Assembly (NCBI RefSeq): GCF_000331575.1 | Contig: NZ_ANOK01000006.1 | Span: 1 to 64,000 of the forward strand | Length of the DNA stretch: 64,000 bases | From: Calidifontibacillus oryziterrae | Lineage (GTDB): Bacteria > Bacillota > Bacilli > Bacillales > Bacillaceae_J | Direction: 5' to 3' | In this document: one piece after another, positions 27,896-35,443 of the stretch | Layout of the letters: each line of letters begins with the position of its first letter | Numbering within the stretch: position 1 is the first letter of the stretch | Position numbers and translations under genes: made by a program | The notes under the pieces: model-generated | What the model saw: only the letters and a program-made list of their open reading frames with translations | What the model was told of the DNA's origin: nothing | Databases searched by the model: none

Positions 27896-28810
27896 ATGAG
27901 ATTTGTTACTGCGGAAACAAATGGAGAAATTTTTGTTGGGGTTGTTCAGGAAGATTCGTACCAAGTCATCCATTTACGGAATGCTTTTCAGTCAATAAAC
28001 AGTGACTTCAATATGCCAAATACATTGATTGGTTGTATCACCCTCGGTGATGAATTTATTAAGGAAGTTAAATATTTATTAAGTAAATTTGATAGCATGC
28101 AAAATCATGATGTCAATGGGTATTTATTTGCTTTAGACGATGTAAGGCTACTTGCCCCAATTCCTCGTCCTTTGAAAAATATTTTTTGTGTGGGGAAAAA
28201 CTATGCTGCCCATGCAATAGAATTAGGGAGTGAAAAGGATATCCCAGAACACATTATGCTGTTTTCAAAAACACCTACAACAGTTATTGGACATGAGGAT
28301 GTTGTCTTAAATCACAGAAATGTTACAGATAGCTTAGACTATGAAGGCGAATTAGCTGTCATTATTGGGAAGAAAGGGAAAGGGATTACGAGGCAGGATG
28401 CTATGGATTATGTCTTTGGCTATACGATTGTGAATGACATTACGGCGCGTGATATACAGGAACGTCATAAGCAATTTTTATTAGGGAAAAGCCTCGATTC
28501 ATCTTGTCCGATGGGACCATATATTGTACATAAGTCGCTCATTCCAAATCCAAGCAAAGTAAATCTTGAAACAAAAGTGAATGGAGAGGTCAGACAATCT
28601 GCGAATACAGAGCAATTTATCTTTGATATTCCTACAATTATTTCTACCATCTCCCAAGGAACTACTTTAGAACCTGGAGACATAATTGCAACAGGAACGC
28701 CTGCTGGGGTTGGGAAAGGTTTTAAGCCACCGCGCTATTTACAACCTGGAGATGTTGTTGAAGTGACAATCGAAGGGATAGGGACATTGAGAAATACGAT
28801 TGAAGAATGA
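27896..28810 (+). CDS. yisK: YisK-like fumarylacetoacetate hydrolase family protein
   Basis: A 304-residue FAH-superfamily enzyme. The C-terminal domain shows IFCVGKNYAAHAIELGSE, the metal-binding DYEGELAVIIGKKGKGI, YTIVNDITARDIQ, HKQFLLGKSLDSSCPMGP and DIIATGTPAGVGKG. Length and motifs match B. subtilis YisK, an oxaloacetate decarboxylase also linked to the Mbl cytoskeleton. ATG 27896 is preferred over ATG 27893 on spacing from GGGGTGG. The neighbouring yisL and yisN-like genes support orthology. Confidence 0.85.
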   Translation: MRFVTAETNGEIFVGVVQEDSYQVIHLRNAFQSINSDFNMPNTLIGCITLGDEFIKEVKYLLSKFDSMQNHDVNGYLFALDDVRLLAPIPRPLKNIFCVGKNYAAHAIELGSEKDIPEHIMLFSKTPTTVIGHEDVVLNHRNVTDSLDYEGELAVIIGKKGKGITRQDAMDYVFGYTIVNDITARDIQERHKQFLLGKSLDSSCPMGPYIVHKSLIPNPSKVNLETKVNGEVRQSANTEQFIFDIPTIISTISQGTTLEPGDIIATGTPAGVGKGFKPPRYLQPGDVVEVTIEGIGTLRNTIEE

Positions 28811-28874
28811 TTATGGTGGTTGACATTTGTTGTTTAAAAATCTGATATAGGGTTGTTGGTATCCTTAAATGAAA

Positions 28875-28911
28875 AAAACTGAGTGAGGATTTTCCCCTTC
28901 ACTCAGTTTTA
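28875..28911. terminator. Bidirectional terminator between yisK and rocD
   Basis: AAAACTGAGTGA pairs with TCACTCAGTTTT, with A-runs to the left and T residues to the right, so both convergent genes are served. Confidence 0.88.
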
Positions 28912-28917
28912 TTGTAT

Positions 28918-30108
28918 TTACACTGAAAGTACGTTACGAATTTTTTCTAACGCCCAATCTAAGTCTTCTTGCGAGATAATTAAAGGTGGGGCAAATCTAA
29001 TAACATTATCATGTGTTTCTTTACATAATAATCCTTGTTCCTTTAGTTTTTCACAATAGCTACGTGCAGATTTCGTTAATTCAACACCGATGAATAGTCC
29101 TTTGCCGCGAACATTTTTTATGATCGGATTGTTAATCTTTTTTAGCTCTGAAATCATGTATGTTCCAAGCTCAAGTGAACGGTCCGAAAGGTTTTCGTCG
29201 ATTATTACGTCTATTGCTGCAATCGATACAGCACACGCCAGTGGATTTCCACCAAAGGTTGAACCGTGAGAACCAGGTTCAAATACGCCAAGTATATCTT
29301 TATTTGCTGCTACACAGGAGATTGGCATTACTCCACCGCCAAGTGCTTTACCTAAAATATAAACATCAGGTGTTACATTCTCCCAATCACATGCAAAAAT
29401 CTTTCCTGAGCGACCGAGTCCTGCCTGAATTTCATCCGCCATGAAAAGAACGTTATGTTCTTTGCAAACCATGTAAGCTTCTTTTAGGAAGCCTTCAGGT
29501 GGAATAATGATCCCTGCTTCACCTTGAATTGGTTCAATTAGAAACGCTGCTGTGTTTTTTGTTATGGAAGACTTTAAAGCATCAATGTCACCGTAGGGAA
29601 TAATTTTGATTCCGGGAAGCATCGGTTCGAATCCTCGTTTGTATTCTGGATTTGAGGATAATGAAACGGCGGTCATTGTTCTGCCATGGAAATTATTTGA
29701 GCAGGCAATAATTTCTGCTTGATTTTCTGGTACACGTTTTATATCATATGCCCACCGTCTAGCAGCCTTGACAGCAGTTTCAACTGCCTCAGCACCTGTA
29801 TTCATTGGTAAAACCATTTCTTTTGTAGTTAATGTCGCAACTTTTTCGTACCAAGGACCAAGCTGGTCATTATGAAAAGCACGAGAAGTTAAAGTCACAC
29901 GATCGGCTTGAGCTTTTAAAGCTTGTATGATTTTTGGGTGCCTATGTCCTTGGTTGACAGCAGAATAGGCGCTAAGCATATCCATATATTTTCTTCCTTC
30001 TGGATCTTCAACCCAAATGCCTTCTGCCCGTGAAACTACGATTTGGAGTGGATTATAATTAGTTGCACCAAACTTTTCGGTTAACTTAATGATTTCTGTC
30101 GTTTTCAA
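28918..30108 (-). CDS. rocD: Ornithine aminotransferase RocD
   Basis: Class III PLP-dependent transaminase of 396 residues converting ornithine and 2-oxoglutarate to glutamate semialdehyde and glutamate, in arginine and ornithine breakdown. Visible motifs: [47 protein letters not shown] and the PLP lysine in ILGKALGGG near residue 252. The start is TTG after GGAGGGAGAG. It stands alone, not in a rocDEF operon, and no sigma-54 promoter was found upstream. Confidence 0.94.
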   Translation of the reverse strand: MKTTEIIKLTEKFGATNYNPLQIVVSRAEGIWVEDPEGRKYMDMLSAYSAVNQGHRHPKIIQALKAQADRVTLTSRAFHNDQLGPWYEKVATLTTKEMVLPMNTGAEAVETAVKAARRWAYDIKRVPENQAEIIACSNNFHGRTMTAVSLSSNPEYKRGFEPMLPGIKIIPYGDIDALKSSITKNTAAFLIEPIQGEAGIIIPPEGFLKEAYMVCKEHNVLFMADEIQAGLGRSGKIFACDWENVTPDVYILGKALGGGVMPISCVAANKDILGVFEPGSHGSTFGGNPLACAVSIAAIDVIIDENLSDRSLELGTYMISELKKINNPIIKNVRGKGLFIGVELTKSARSYCEKLKEQGLLCKETHDNVIRFAPPLIISQEDLDWALEKIRNVLSV

Positions 30109-30183
30109 AACTCTCCCTCCGTTCTATTTATGTAATTTCTTCCTTATTTATTTTAACATTTTCATATAGAAAGTAGTTATTTT

Positions 30184-30211
30184 TTGAGTTTATCCCCTTA
30201 ATGTGTATAAT
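30184..30211 (+). promoter_or_regulatory. Sigma-A promoter of yisL
   Basis: TTGAGT (30184-30189), 16 bases, TATAAT (30206-30211). It lies 49 bases before the TTG start of yisL and overlaps the in-frame start at 30201, which therefore cannot be used. Confidence 0.7.
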
Positions 30212-30260
30212 GATAGTTGCAACCTTGTTTATTATTAATACTATTATAGGAGGGAATAGT

Positions 30261-30617
30261 TTGACACATGCTCATGTTACAACTTGGTTTATTGCAGTAA
30301 TCTTATTTTTTGTTAGCTATTCGATGCAAAAAAGCGGGAAAGAGCGACCTGCAAAAATTATGAAGATGATTTTACGTCTTTTCTACATACTAATTTTGGC
30401 AACAGGTGCCCATTTATTTGGGGTGTGGGCTACAAGGCTTGGAGCTAATATCATAACATCCCATGTTTTGATTAAAGCTATTTTTGGTTTATGGGTTATT
30501 TTCGCAATGGAATTTGTTTTAGACAGGCTTGCGAAAGGAAAACCAACGGGCATATTTTGGGCTCAATTTGTCATATCGCTTTTACTAGCAATGATTTGGG
30601 GATGGGTTGTTATTTAA
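30261..30617 (+). CDS. yisL: YisL family membrane protein
   Basis: A 118-residue protein with four predicted membrane helices. It begins MTHAHVTTWFIAVILFFVSY and continues KIMKMILRLFYILILATGAHL, matching the UPF0344/YisL family. Start TTG 30261 is chosen because AGGAGGG lies at 30248-30254, the family starts with a similar MTHxHxTTW, and the promoter lies over the longer reading. Function unknown. Confidence 0.88.
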   Translation: MTHAHVTTWFIAVILFFVSYSMQKSGKERPAKIMKMILRLFYILILATGAHLFGVWATRLGANIITSHVLIKAIFGLWVIFAMEFVLDRLAKGKPTGIFWAQFVISLLLAMIWGWVVI

Positions 30618-30642
30618 CAAGGCTGCGAGTGCAGCCTTGTTA
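30616..30642. terminator. Hairpin between yisL and the yisN-like gene
   Basis: AACAAGGCTGC (30616-30626) pairs perfectly with GCAGCCTTGTT (30631-30641) around GAGT. It overlaps the stop codons of both convergent genes. The T tract is short, so termination efficiency is uncertain. Confidence 0.7.
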
Positions 30643-31236
30643 ACATTCATTAGTATTTCCGTCACTGTTGCTTTGTAAAAATGAACAGATCAATCTTTTT
30701 CCATCACTCTTCGAAAATTCAAATCGGTCAGTTAATTCATGGCCTTTTCTAAAGAAGTAATGCTGAACAACACATATTTGCTCCTCGTTGTCAAAAATCA
30801 TCACATTCATACCTTCCTTTTTGTCTCTTTTTTGTAAAAAGACAAGATAGTTGTGACAATAAATGCAATCAAAAAGTGAATATGATAGTTCATTTAGAGT
30901 TTTAACAAAATTCAAGTATGATTGATCATTAAGTTCCTCGATTAATGTTTTAAATGAATATGTTAACTTTTTATTATATCTAATGCGATCACCGTTTTGT
31001 AAATAATGTATGTCATTTTTTATATATATAATTGTATTATCAATTAGTGTTCCCTTTTTCCATTGATCATTTATGTATACTTCTACTTCATCACCTAATT
31101 CCTCAAGTTCAAATGCTTCTTCATTTGTTTCATCGAAAAATATCCATTCGTTTCCAATGTATTCGATTGTACCCTCAATAAAAGCTCTTTCTTGAAGAGG
31201 AATGATTTCAAGTCGTTTTTGAAAATTCATGTTCAT
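30640..31236 (-). CDS. YisN-like (DUF2777) protein
   Basis: A 198-residue soluble protein: MNFQKRLEIIPLQERAFIEGTIEYIGNEW start, an acidic beta-rich first half (EEAFELEELGDEVEV), and a second half with CIYCHNYLVF and a Cys-containing tail. Placement next to yisL and the N-terminus suggest B. subtilis YisN/DUF2777. No enzymatic motif was recognised. The first in-frame ATG is used; MNMN offers two starts two codons apart. Confidence 0.65.
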   Translation of the reverse strand: MNMNFQKRLEIIPLQERAFIEGTIEYIGNEWIFFDETNEEAFELEELGDEVEVYINDQWKKGTLIDNTIIYIKNDIHYLQNGDRIRYNKKLTYSFKTLIEELNDQSYLNFVKTLNELSYSLFDCIYCHNYLVFLQKRDKKEGMNVMIFDNEEQICVVQHYFFRKGHELTDRFEFSKSDGKRLICSFLQSNSDGNTNEC

Positions 31237-31370
31237 AGTTAAACCCCTTTAACAGTAACTTGTTTCATTAACCTAACTTTTCCATTTTATTTCATTTCTA
31301 TCATGGCGCTATTTTGAAAAAAAATACAAGCAATAGCCTTTTTTGGTAACGAATTCCTAATGCGTATAAT

Positions 31371-31399
31371 GAATATCCTTCACGTTTTTACTGATACTA
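31371..31399 (+). promoter_or_regulatory. Sigma-G-like promoter of the spoVA-type operon
   Basis: GAATA (31371-31375), 17 bases, GATACTA (31393-31399), one base off the CATNNTA form of the forespore sigma-G -10. The operon start is 48 bases downstream. It fits the forespore timing of spoVA genes; a pattern match only. Confidence 0.5.
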
Positions 31400-31447
31400 C
31401 AATTGTAAATTTATTTTTTACATTGATTTTATTTAGGAGGTAAAAAC

Positions 31448-31651
31448 ATGACTGTAGCTACACAGGTCAAACAAACATTAGCGGGGTTAAAGAGTGCCCA
31501 AGCAAGCTTTGAGACGTTTGCTCTACAAACTGAAAACAAATCAGCAAAGCAGTTATATCAAAATGCTACCCAACAAACTCAGCAAATTGTTGACACTTTA
31601 AATGCTCGTATGACAGAACTTGAAAACGAAGAACCACAATATAAAAGCTAA
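31448..31651 (+). CDS. DUF1657 protein, first gene of the spoVA2mob-type operon
   Basis: A 67-residue helical protein, MTVATQVKQTLAGLKSAQ to LENEEPQYKS, of the DUF1657 family. Similar sequences recur twice more in the operon: as a separate gene at 34212 and as the tail of the DUF421 protein. TTAGGAGG lies 8 bases before the ATG. In the heat-resistance operon called spoVA2mob, DUF1657 genes accompany spoVAC-AD-AEb. Its role is unknown. Confidence 0.88.
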   Translation: MTVATQVKQTLAGLKSAQASFETFALQTENKSAKQLYQNATQQTQQIVDTLNARMTELENEEPQYKS

Positions 31652-31660
31652 TTTTTTTGT

Positions 31661-31689
31661 AAAAGGTTGGTTACTATAGCCAACCTTTT
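31661..31689 (+). terminator. Intercistronic hairpin after the first DUF1657 gene
   Basis: AAAAGGTTGG and CCAACCTTTT form a 10-bp stem with a 9-base loop, ending in four T residues. It may attenuate transcription into the lipoprotein gene or protect the 3' end of the first message. Confidence 0.5.
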
Positions 31690-31732
31690 GAGTCCTTGAA
31701 TCAATACATATGTCTGTTTAAAGGATGATTAT

Positions 31733-32227
31733 ATGAAAAAAACGATATTCATACTTATGCTCATACTTCTAATAGGCTGTAACCAAAATCAGGGCCAAAC
31801 AAATCTTTATCGGACAAATACGAACCAAACTTATGATTTACAAAATACTAAAGTGATCGAAGAAAGTACAGACGCAACAGGACAAAAAGACAAAGGAAGT
31901 AATCAAGAGAATGTTAGGAAAGCAGAAAATTTGCTGTTAAGTCAAAAGGAAGTGAAAAGAGTAAGAATTGTCGAAGGGAAGAAGCTTCTAATTGCAGCAA
32001 TTGAATTAAATCATTGGAATACGTTCCAATCAAAGAAACTAACAAAGGAATTCAAAAAAAAGCTGGAGAAAGAAATTCCATCCAAAAAAGTCGAGGCTAC
32101 AACTGATCATAAAATTTATCTAGAAATAGAGAAACTACTAATAAAAATAGAAAACAATGAAATATCAAATAAAGAACTTGAAAAAAAGTTGAAAAAATTA
32201 CAAAAGCTAATGAAGGAACAAACGTAA
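31733..32227 (+). CDS. YhcN/YlaJ-like sporulation lipoprotein
   Basis: A 164-residue lipoprotein: signal peptide MKKTIFILMLILLIGC with lipobox LIGC, a Gln/Asn-rich linker, then a charged domain (VRKAENLLLSQKEVKRVRIVEG, later LYLEIEKLL) resembling the YhcN/YlaJ spore lipoprotein family, ending in a Lys-rich helix. It is the second gene of the operon, matching the known spoVA2mob order. Confidence 0.8.
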   Translation: MKKTIFILMLILLIGCNQNQGQTNLYRTNTNQTYDLQNTKVIEESTDATGQKDKGSNQENVRKAENLLLSQKEVKRVRIVEGKKLLIAAIELNHWNTFQSKKLTKEFKKKLEKEIPSKKVEATTDHKIYLEIEKLLIKIENNEISNKELEKKLKKLQKLMKEQT

Positions 32228-32258
32228 TCCGTAATCCGTATTTAAGGGGATGCTGTGA

Positions 32259-32738
32259 ATGTCTAATAAAAAAATGAAAAATTTAACACCAACCATGCAG
32301 CAGTACAAACAATTTGAAAAAGAAAGGGAAACGAAACGACCTGTTGTAAAAAACTGTATTCGTGCATTTCTAGTTGGTGGATTTATTTGTTTAATTGGAC
32401 AAGTAATTCAAACTTTTTTTATGAGGTATTTTAATTTTACAGAGCAAACGGCTGGGAATCCTACAGTAGCAGTGCTTATTTTCATTACTATGTTGCTAAC
32501 GGGGTTTGGTGTATACGATCGAATTGCCCAATTTGCTGGCGCCGGAACAGCAGTCCCTGTTACTGGGTTTGGGAATGCTGTAATATCTGCGGCAATTGAA
32601 CATCGTACAGAAGGCTTGGTGCTTGGTACTGGCAGTAATATGTTTAAACTGGCAGGTTCTGTCATTATGTTTGGTGTGGTTTCTGCATTTTTCGTTGCCT
32701 TAATTAAAACAATCTTAATTCAATGGGGTGGTTTGTAG
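32259..32738 (+). CDS. spoVAC: SpoVAC, dipicolinate channel membrane protein
   Basis: SpoVAC is a membrane protein of the inner spore membrane, linked to movement of calcium-dipicolinate during sporulation and germination. The 159-residue product has a charged N-terminus, membrane helices and the typical YDRIAQFAGAGTAVPVTGFGN motif. GGGG lies 10 bases before the ATG. It abuts spoVAD. Confidence 0.94.
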   Translation: MSNKKMKNLTPTMQQYKQFEKERETKRPVVKNCIRAFLVGGFICLIGQVIQTFFMRYFNFTEQTAGNPTVAVLIFITMLLTGFGVYDRIAQFAGAGTAVPVTGFGNAVISAAIEHRTEGLVLGTGSNMFKLAGSVIMFGVVSAFFVALIKTILIQWGGL

Positions 32739-33764
32739 ATGTTAGTGGGGCACCGAACCTGGATTTTTGAAAATAAACCTGTCATTATGTCTACCGCAAC
32801 CATTGTTGGACCATTTGAAGGGAAAGGTAATTTGACAGGCGATTTTGATATTGTTCATGATGATCTTTGGCTTGAACAAGATTCCTTTGAAAAAGCTGAG
32901 AAAGTGCTGTTGGAGGAATCATGTCAGACAGTGATTTCAAAAGCTGGATTAACAAAAGAGGATATTCAGTTCTTTTTTTGTGGAGATTTAAGTGCCCAAA
33001 TAACTTCAACTAGCTTTGCAGCAAGGACTTTAGGAGCACCATATTTCGGACTATTTGGGGCATGCTCAACTTCCATGGAAGGGTTGGCATTATCCTCTTT
33101 TATTGTAAATGCAAAGGGTGCTAAATATGTGTTAACTGGCGCTGTCAGTCATAATGCAGCGACTGAAAAGCAATTTCGCTATCCAACAGAATATGGTGGG
33201 CAAAAACCGCCAACAGCGCAATGGACCGTAACAGGAGCAGGTACAGCGATTATTACTGATGTGGGAGAAGGACCATATGTAACATCTGCAACTATCGGTA
33301 AAGTGATTGATATGGGTCTTTCCGATCCCTTTAATATGGGAGGGGCGATGGCTCCTGCTGCAGTAGATACGATTCAAACGCATTTACGAGAAAGAAATGT
33401 TCCGGCTTCCTATTATGATTTGATAGTAACTGGTGATCTTGCTCATATCGGTCGAGAGATTGCGTTAGATTTGCTTAATACGCACGGTATTGGTATTACT
33501 GAAAAAATGTTTAAAGACTGCGGTTTAATGATATATAGAGAAGGTCAACCTGTACTAGCTGGTGCAAGTGGGGCAGGTTGCTCAGCTGTTGTCACGTATG
33601 GCCATTTATTAAACGAAATGAAAAAAGGTACACTAAAACGCATTTTGGTTGTTGCAACAGGTGCATTGTTATCACCTCTTACTTATCAGCAAAAAGAAAC
33701 GATCCCATGTATTGCTCATGCTGTATCGATTGAAGCGGAAGTTGGCACTGGAGGTGGCTTGTAA
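32739..33764 (+). CDS. spoVAD: SpoVAD, dipicolinate-binding protein
   Basis: A 341-residue thiolase-fold protein that binds dipicolinic acid. It has GHRTWIFENKPVIMSTATIVGPFEG, the FGACSTSMEGLAL Cys region and GLMIYREGQPVLAGASGAGCSA. The ATG starts on the base after the spoVAC stop and the stop abuts spoVAE, so the three are coupled. Confidence 0.94.
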   Translation: MLVGHRTWIFENKPVIMSTATIVGPFEGKGNLTGDFDIVHDDLWLEQDSFEKAEKVLLEESCQTVISKAGLTKEDIQFFFCGDLSAQITSTSFAARTLGAPYFGLFGACSTSMEGLALSSFIVNAKGAKYVLTGAVSHNAATEKQFRYPTEYGGQKPPTAQWTVTGAGTAIITDVGEGPYVTSATIGKVIDMGLSDPFNMGGAMAPAAVDTIQTHLRERNVPASYYDLIVTGDLAHIGREIALDLLNTHGIGITEKMFKDCGLMIYREGQPVLAGASGAGCSAVVTYGHLLNEMKKGTLKRILVVATGALLSPLTYQQKETIPCIAHAVSIEAEVGTGGGL

Positions 33765-34118
33765 ATGATAATTTACTTTTGGGCATTTGTTGTTGGCGGT
33801 TTGATTTGTGTGATTGGTCAAATTATGTTTGATGTTTTTAAACTTACTCCAGCTCATACGTTAAGCTCACTTGTCGTAGTTGGAGCAATACTAGATGGTT
33901 TTGGACTTTATGAACCATTAATCGAATTTGCCGGGGCTGGTGCTACAGTGCCAATAACAAGCTTTGGGAACTCCTTGGTTCATGGTGCAATGGCCGAGGC
34001 TGAGAAGCATGGACTAGTTGGGGTTTTGACAGGTATGTTTGAGGTAACTAGCTCAGGTATATCTGCAGCAATTGTATTTGGATTTATTGGTGCCATTTTA
34101 TTTAAACCGAAGGGTTAA
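33765..34118 (+). CDS. SpoVAE (SpoVAEb-type) membrane protein
   Basis: A 117-residue membrane protein paralogous to Spo[22 protein letters not shown] and [20 protein letters not shown] correspond to similar parts of SpoVAC. It belongs to the short SpoVAEb form. Confidence 0.92.
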   Translation: MIIYFWAFVVGGLICVIGQIMFDVFKLTPAHTLSSLVVVGAILDGFGLYEPLIEFAGAGATVPITSFGNSLVHGAMAEAEKHGLVGVLTGMFEVTSSGISAAIVFGFIGAILFKPKG

Positions 34119-34211
34119 TAGTAAGCATTAAGCTTTGATTTTTATTTTTATCAAATTTTTAAATACCGATTCATCAACACCAATATCATTTCGTAAAGGA
34201 GTGTTTCACCA

Positions 34212-34418
34212 GTGACGGTTGGTTCTCAAGTAAAGCAATGTTCCTATAGTCTCAAAAGTGCCGAGCAAGGTTTAATAAATCTTTCAGTGAGGACACAAGA
34301 GGAGGATGCGCAAAAAATTTTAATTGAAGCAGCAGCAATTTTAGGTGAAGTTATTACAGATCTAAATATACGGGTAGGTCAGTTGGAATTTGAAGAACCA
34401 CAATATAAGGGCTTTTAA
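34212..34418 (+). CDS. DUF1657 protein, second copy
   Basis: A 68-residue helical protein with GTG start, MTVGSQVKQCSYSLKSAEQGL to LEFEEPQYKGF. It shares the MTVxxQVKQ start and EEPQYK end with the first copy, while the middle has diverged. AAAGGAG precedes the start. Confidence 0.88.
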   Translation: MTVGSQVKQCSYSLKSAEQGLINLSVRTQEEDAQKILIEAAAILGEVITDLNIRVGQLEFEEPQYKGF

Positions 34419-34487
34419 TTAATGGAATGGAATATGTAGAGTATTAAGTCTTATATTTTAGTTAGCTTAAAAAGGAGTTAAGTAATA

Positions 34488-35345
34488 ATGGTTAATTGGG
34501 TTGAAATAATTTTACGAACCATCGGTATGCTAGTATTATTATTTTTCGCCGCAAAAATATCCGGAAAAAAGCAAGTAGCACAGCTTTCCTATTTTGATTA
34601 TGTCTCAAGGATTACTCTTGGAGGAATAGGGGCAGTCTGTGCCATTGATTTGCGGGTTAATTACTTATATGGAATATTAGCTATTTTTACTTGGGTAGGA
34701 ATTACATATGTATTGGATTTAATTGCGGTTAAAAGTAAGGTTCTACGAGACTTCATTGATGGGAAAGGAACTGTATTAATAAAAGATGGAAAAATAATGG
34801 AGGATAACTTAAAAAAAGAGCAGTTTACAACAGATATGCTTTTAAAGCAGCTCCGATCGAAAAATGCGTTTAAGGTTGCTGATGTTGAGTTTGCTGTATT
34901 AGAACCTACCGGAGAATTAAATGTATTATTAAAACACGACCGTCAGCCTGTCACTCTGAAGGACTTAAATATTAAAGCACCAAATGAAAAAGAACCGCAG
35001 ACAGTCATAATGGATGGTGAACCATTAAATGAACCGTTAGCAACTCTTGGTCTAAGCCCGGGCTGGCTAAAGGGTGAGTTAGATAAATTAGGAGTTGCGA
35101 TTGAAAATGTATATTTAGGTCAAGTTGATTCTTATGGACAATTAACCGTTGACTTATTTGATGATAAAATCCAAGTACCTGCCCCTACTGAACGACCGCT
35201 TTTGTTTTCAACTATAAAAAAATGCCAAGCAGATCTAGAACTTTTTGCACTAGCTACAGAAAATGAACAAGCAAAACAAATGTACGGAAAAAATGCAAGA
35301 AAAATAGAAGAAGTCATTGAAAAACTAAAACCAATTTTACAATAA
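34488..35345 (+). CDS. DUF421 (YetF-like) membrane protein with a DUF1657-like tail
   Basis: A 285-residue protein. Three N-terminal membrane helices (IILRTIGMLVLLFFAAKISG, ISGKKQVAQLSYFDYVSRITLG, YGILAIFTWVG) are followed by the DUF421 cytoplasmic domain (LIKDGKIMEDNL, ELNVLLKHDRQPVT). The last 55 residues (STIKKCQADLELFALATENEQAKQMY) look like the DUF1657 proteins of the same operon, so it reads as a fusion. AAAAGGAG precedes ATG. Last gene of the operon. Confidence 0.85.
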   Translation: MVNWVEIILRTIGMLVLLFFAAKISGKKQVAQLSYFDYVSRITLGGIGAVCAIDLRVNYLYGILAIFTWVGITYVLDLIAVKSKVLRDFIDGKGTVLIKDGKIMEDNLKKEQFTTDMLLKQLRSKNAFKVADVEFAVLEPTGELNVLLKHDRQPVTLKDLNIKAPNEKEPQTVIMDGEPLNEPLATLGLSPGWLKGELDKLGVAIENVYLGQVDSYGQLTVDLFDDKIQVPAPTERPLLFSTIKKCQADLELFALATENEQAKQMYGKNARKIEEVIEKLKPILQ

Positions 35346-35357
35346 ATGGAGGGACAC

Positions 35358-35390
35358 AGAGGTGTCCACAGAGGTGTCCATAGAGGTTCC
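35358..35390 (+). repeat. Short tandem repeat, 12-bp unit
   Basis: AGAGGTGTCCAC (35358-35369), AGAGGTGTCCAT (35370-35381) and a degenerate third copy AGAGGTTCC. It is followed by TGACCCCTCC, recalling small GC-rich dispersed repeats of bacilli. It lies between the operon end and its terminator. Confidence 0.7.
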
Positions 35391-35408
35391 TGACCCCTCC
35401 AGAAGATG

Positions 35409-35442
35409 GTAAAAACTCCGCAAGGGATTGCGGAGTTTTTAC
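35409..35442. terminator. Bidirectional terminator between the spoVA-type operon and metH
   Basis: GTAAAAACTCCGC and GCGGAGTTTTTAC form a perfect 13-bp stem with an 8-base loop; T runs on both strands serve both convergent units. Confidence 0.92.
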
Positions 35443-35443
35443 A

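Noticed and set aside
31237-35443. Transposon ends or transposase around the spoVA2mob-type operon
   Set aside because: No transposase, resolvase or terminal inverted repeat was seen on either side; flanks are ordinary chromosomal genes.
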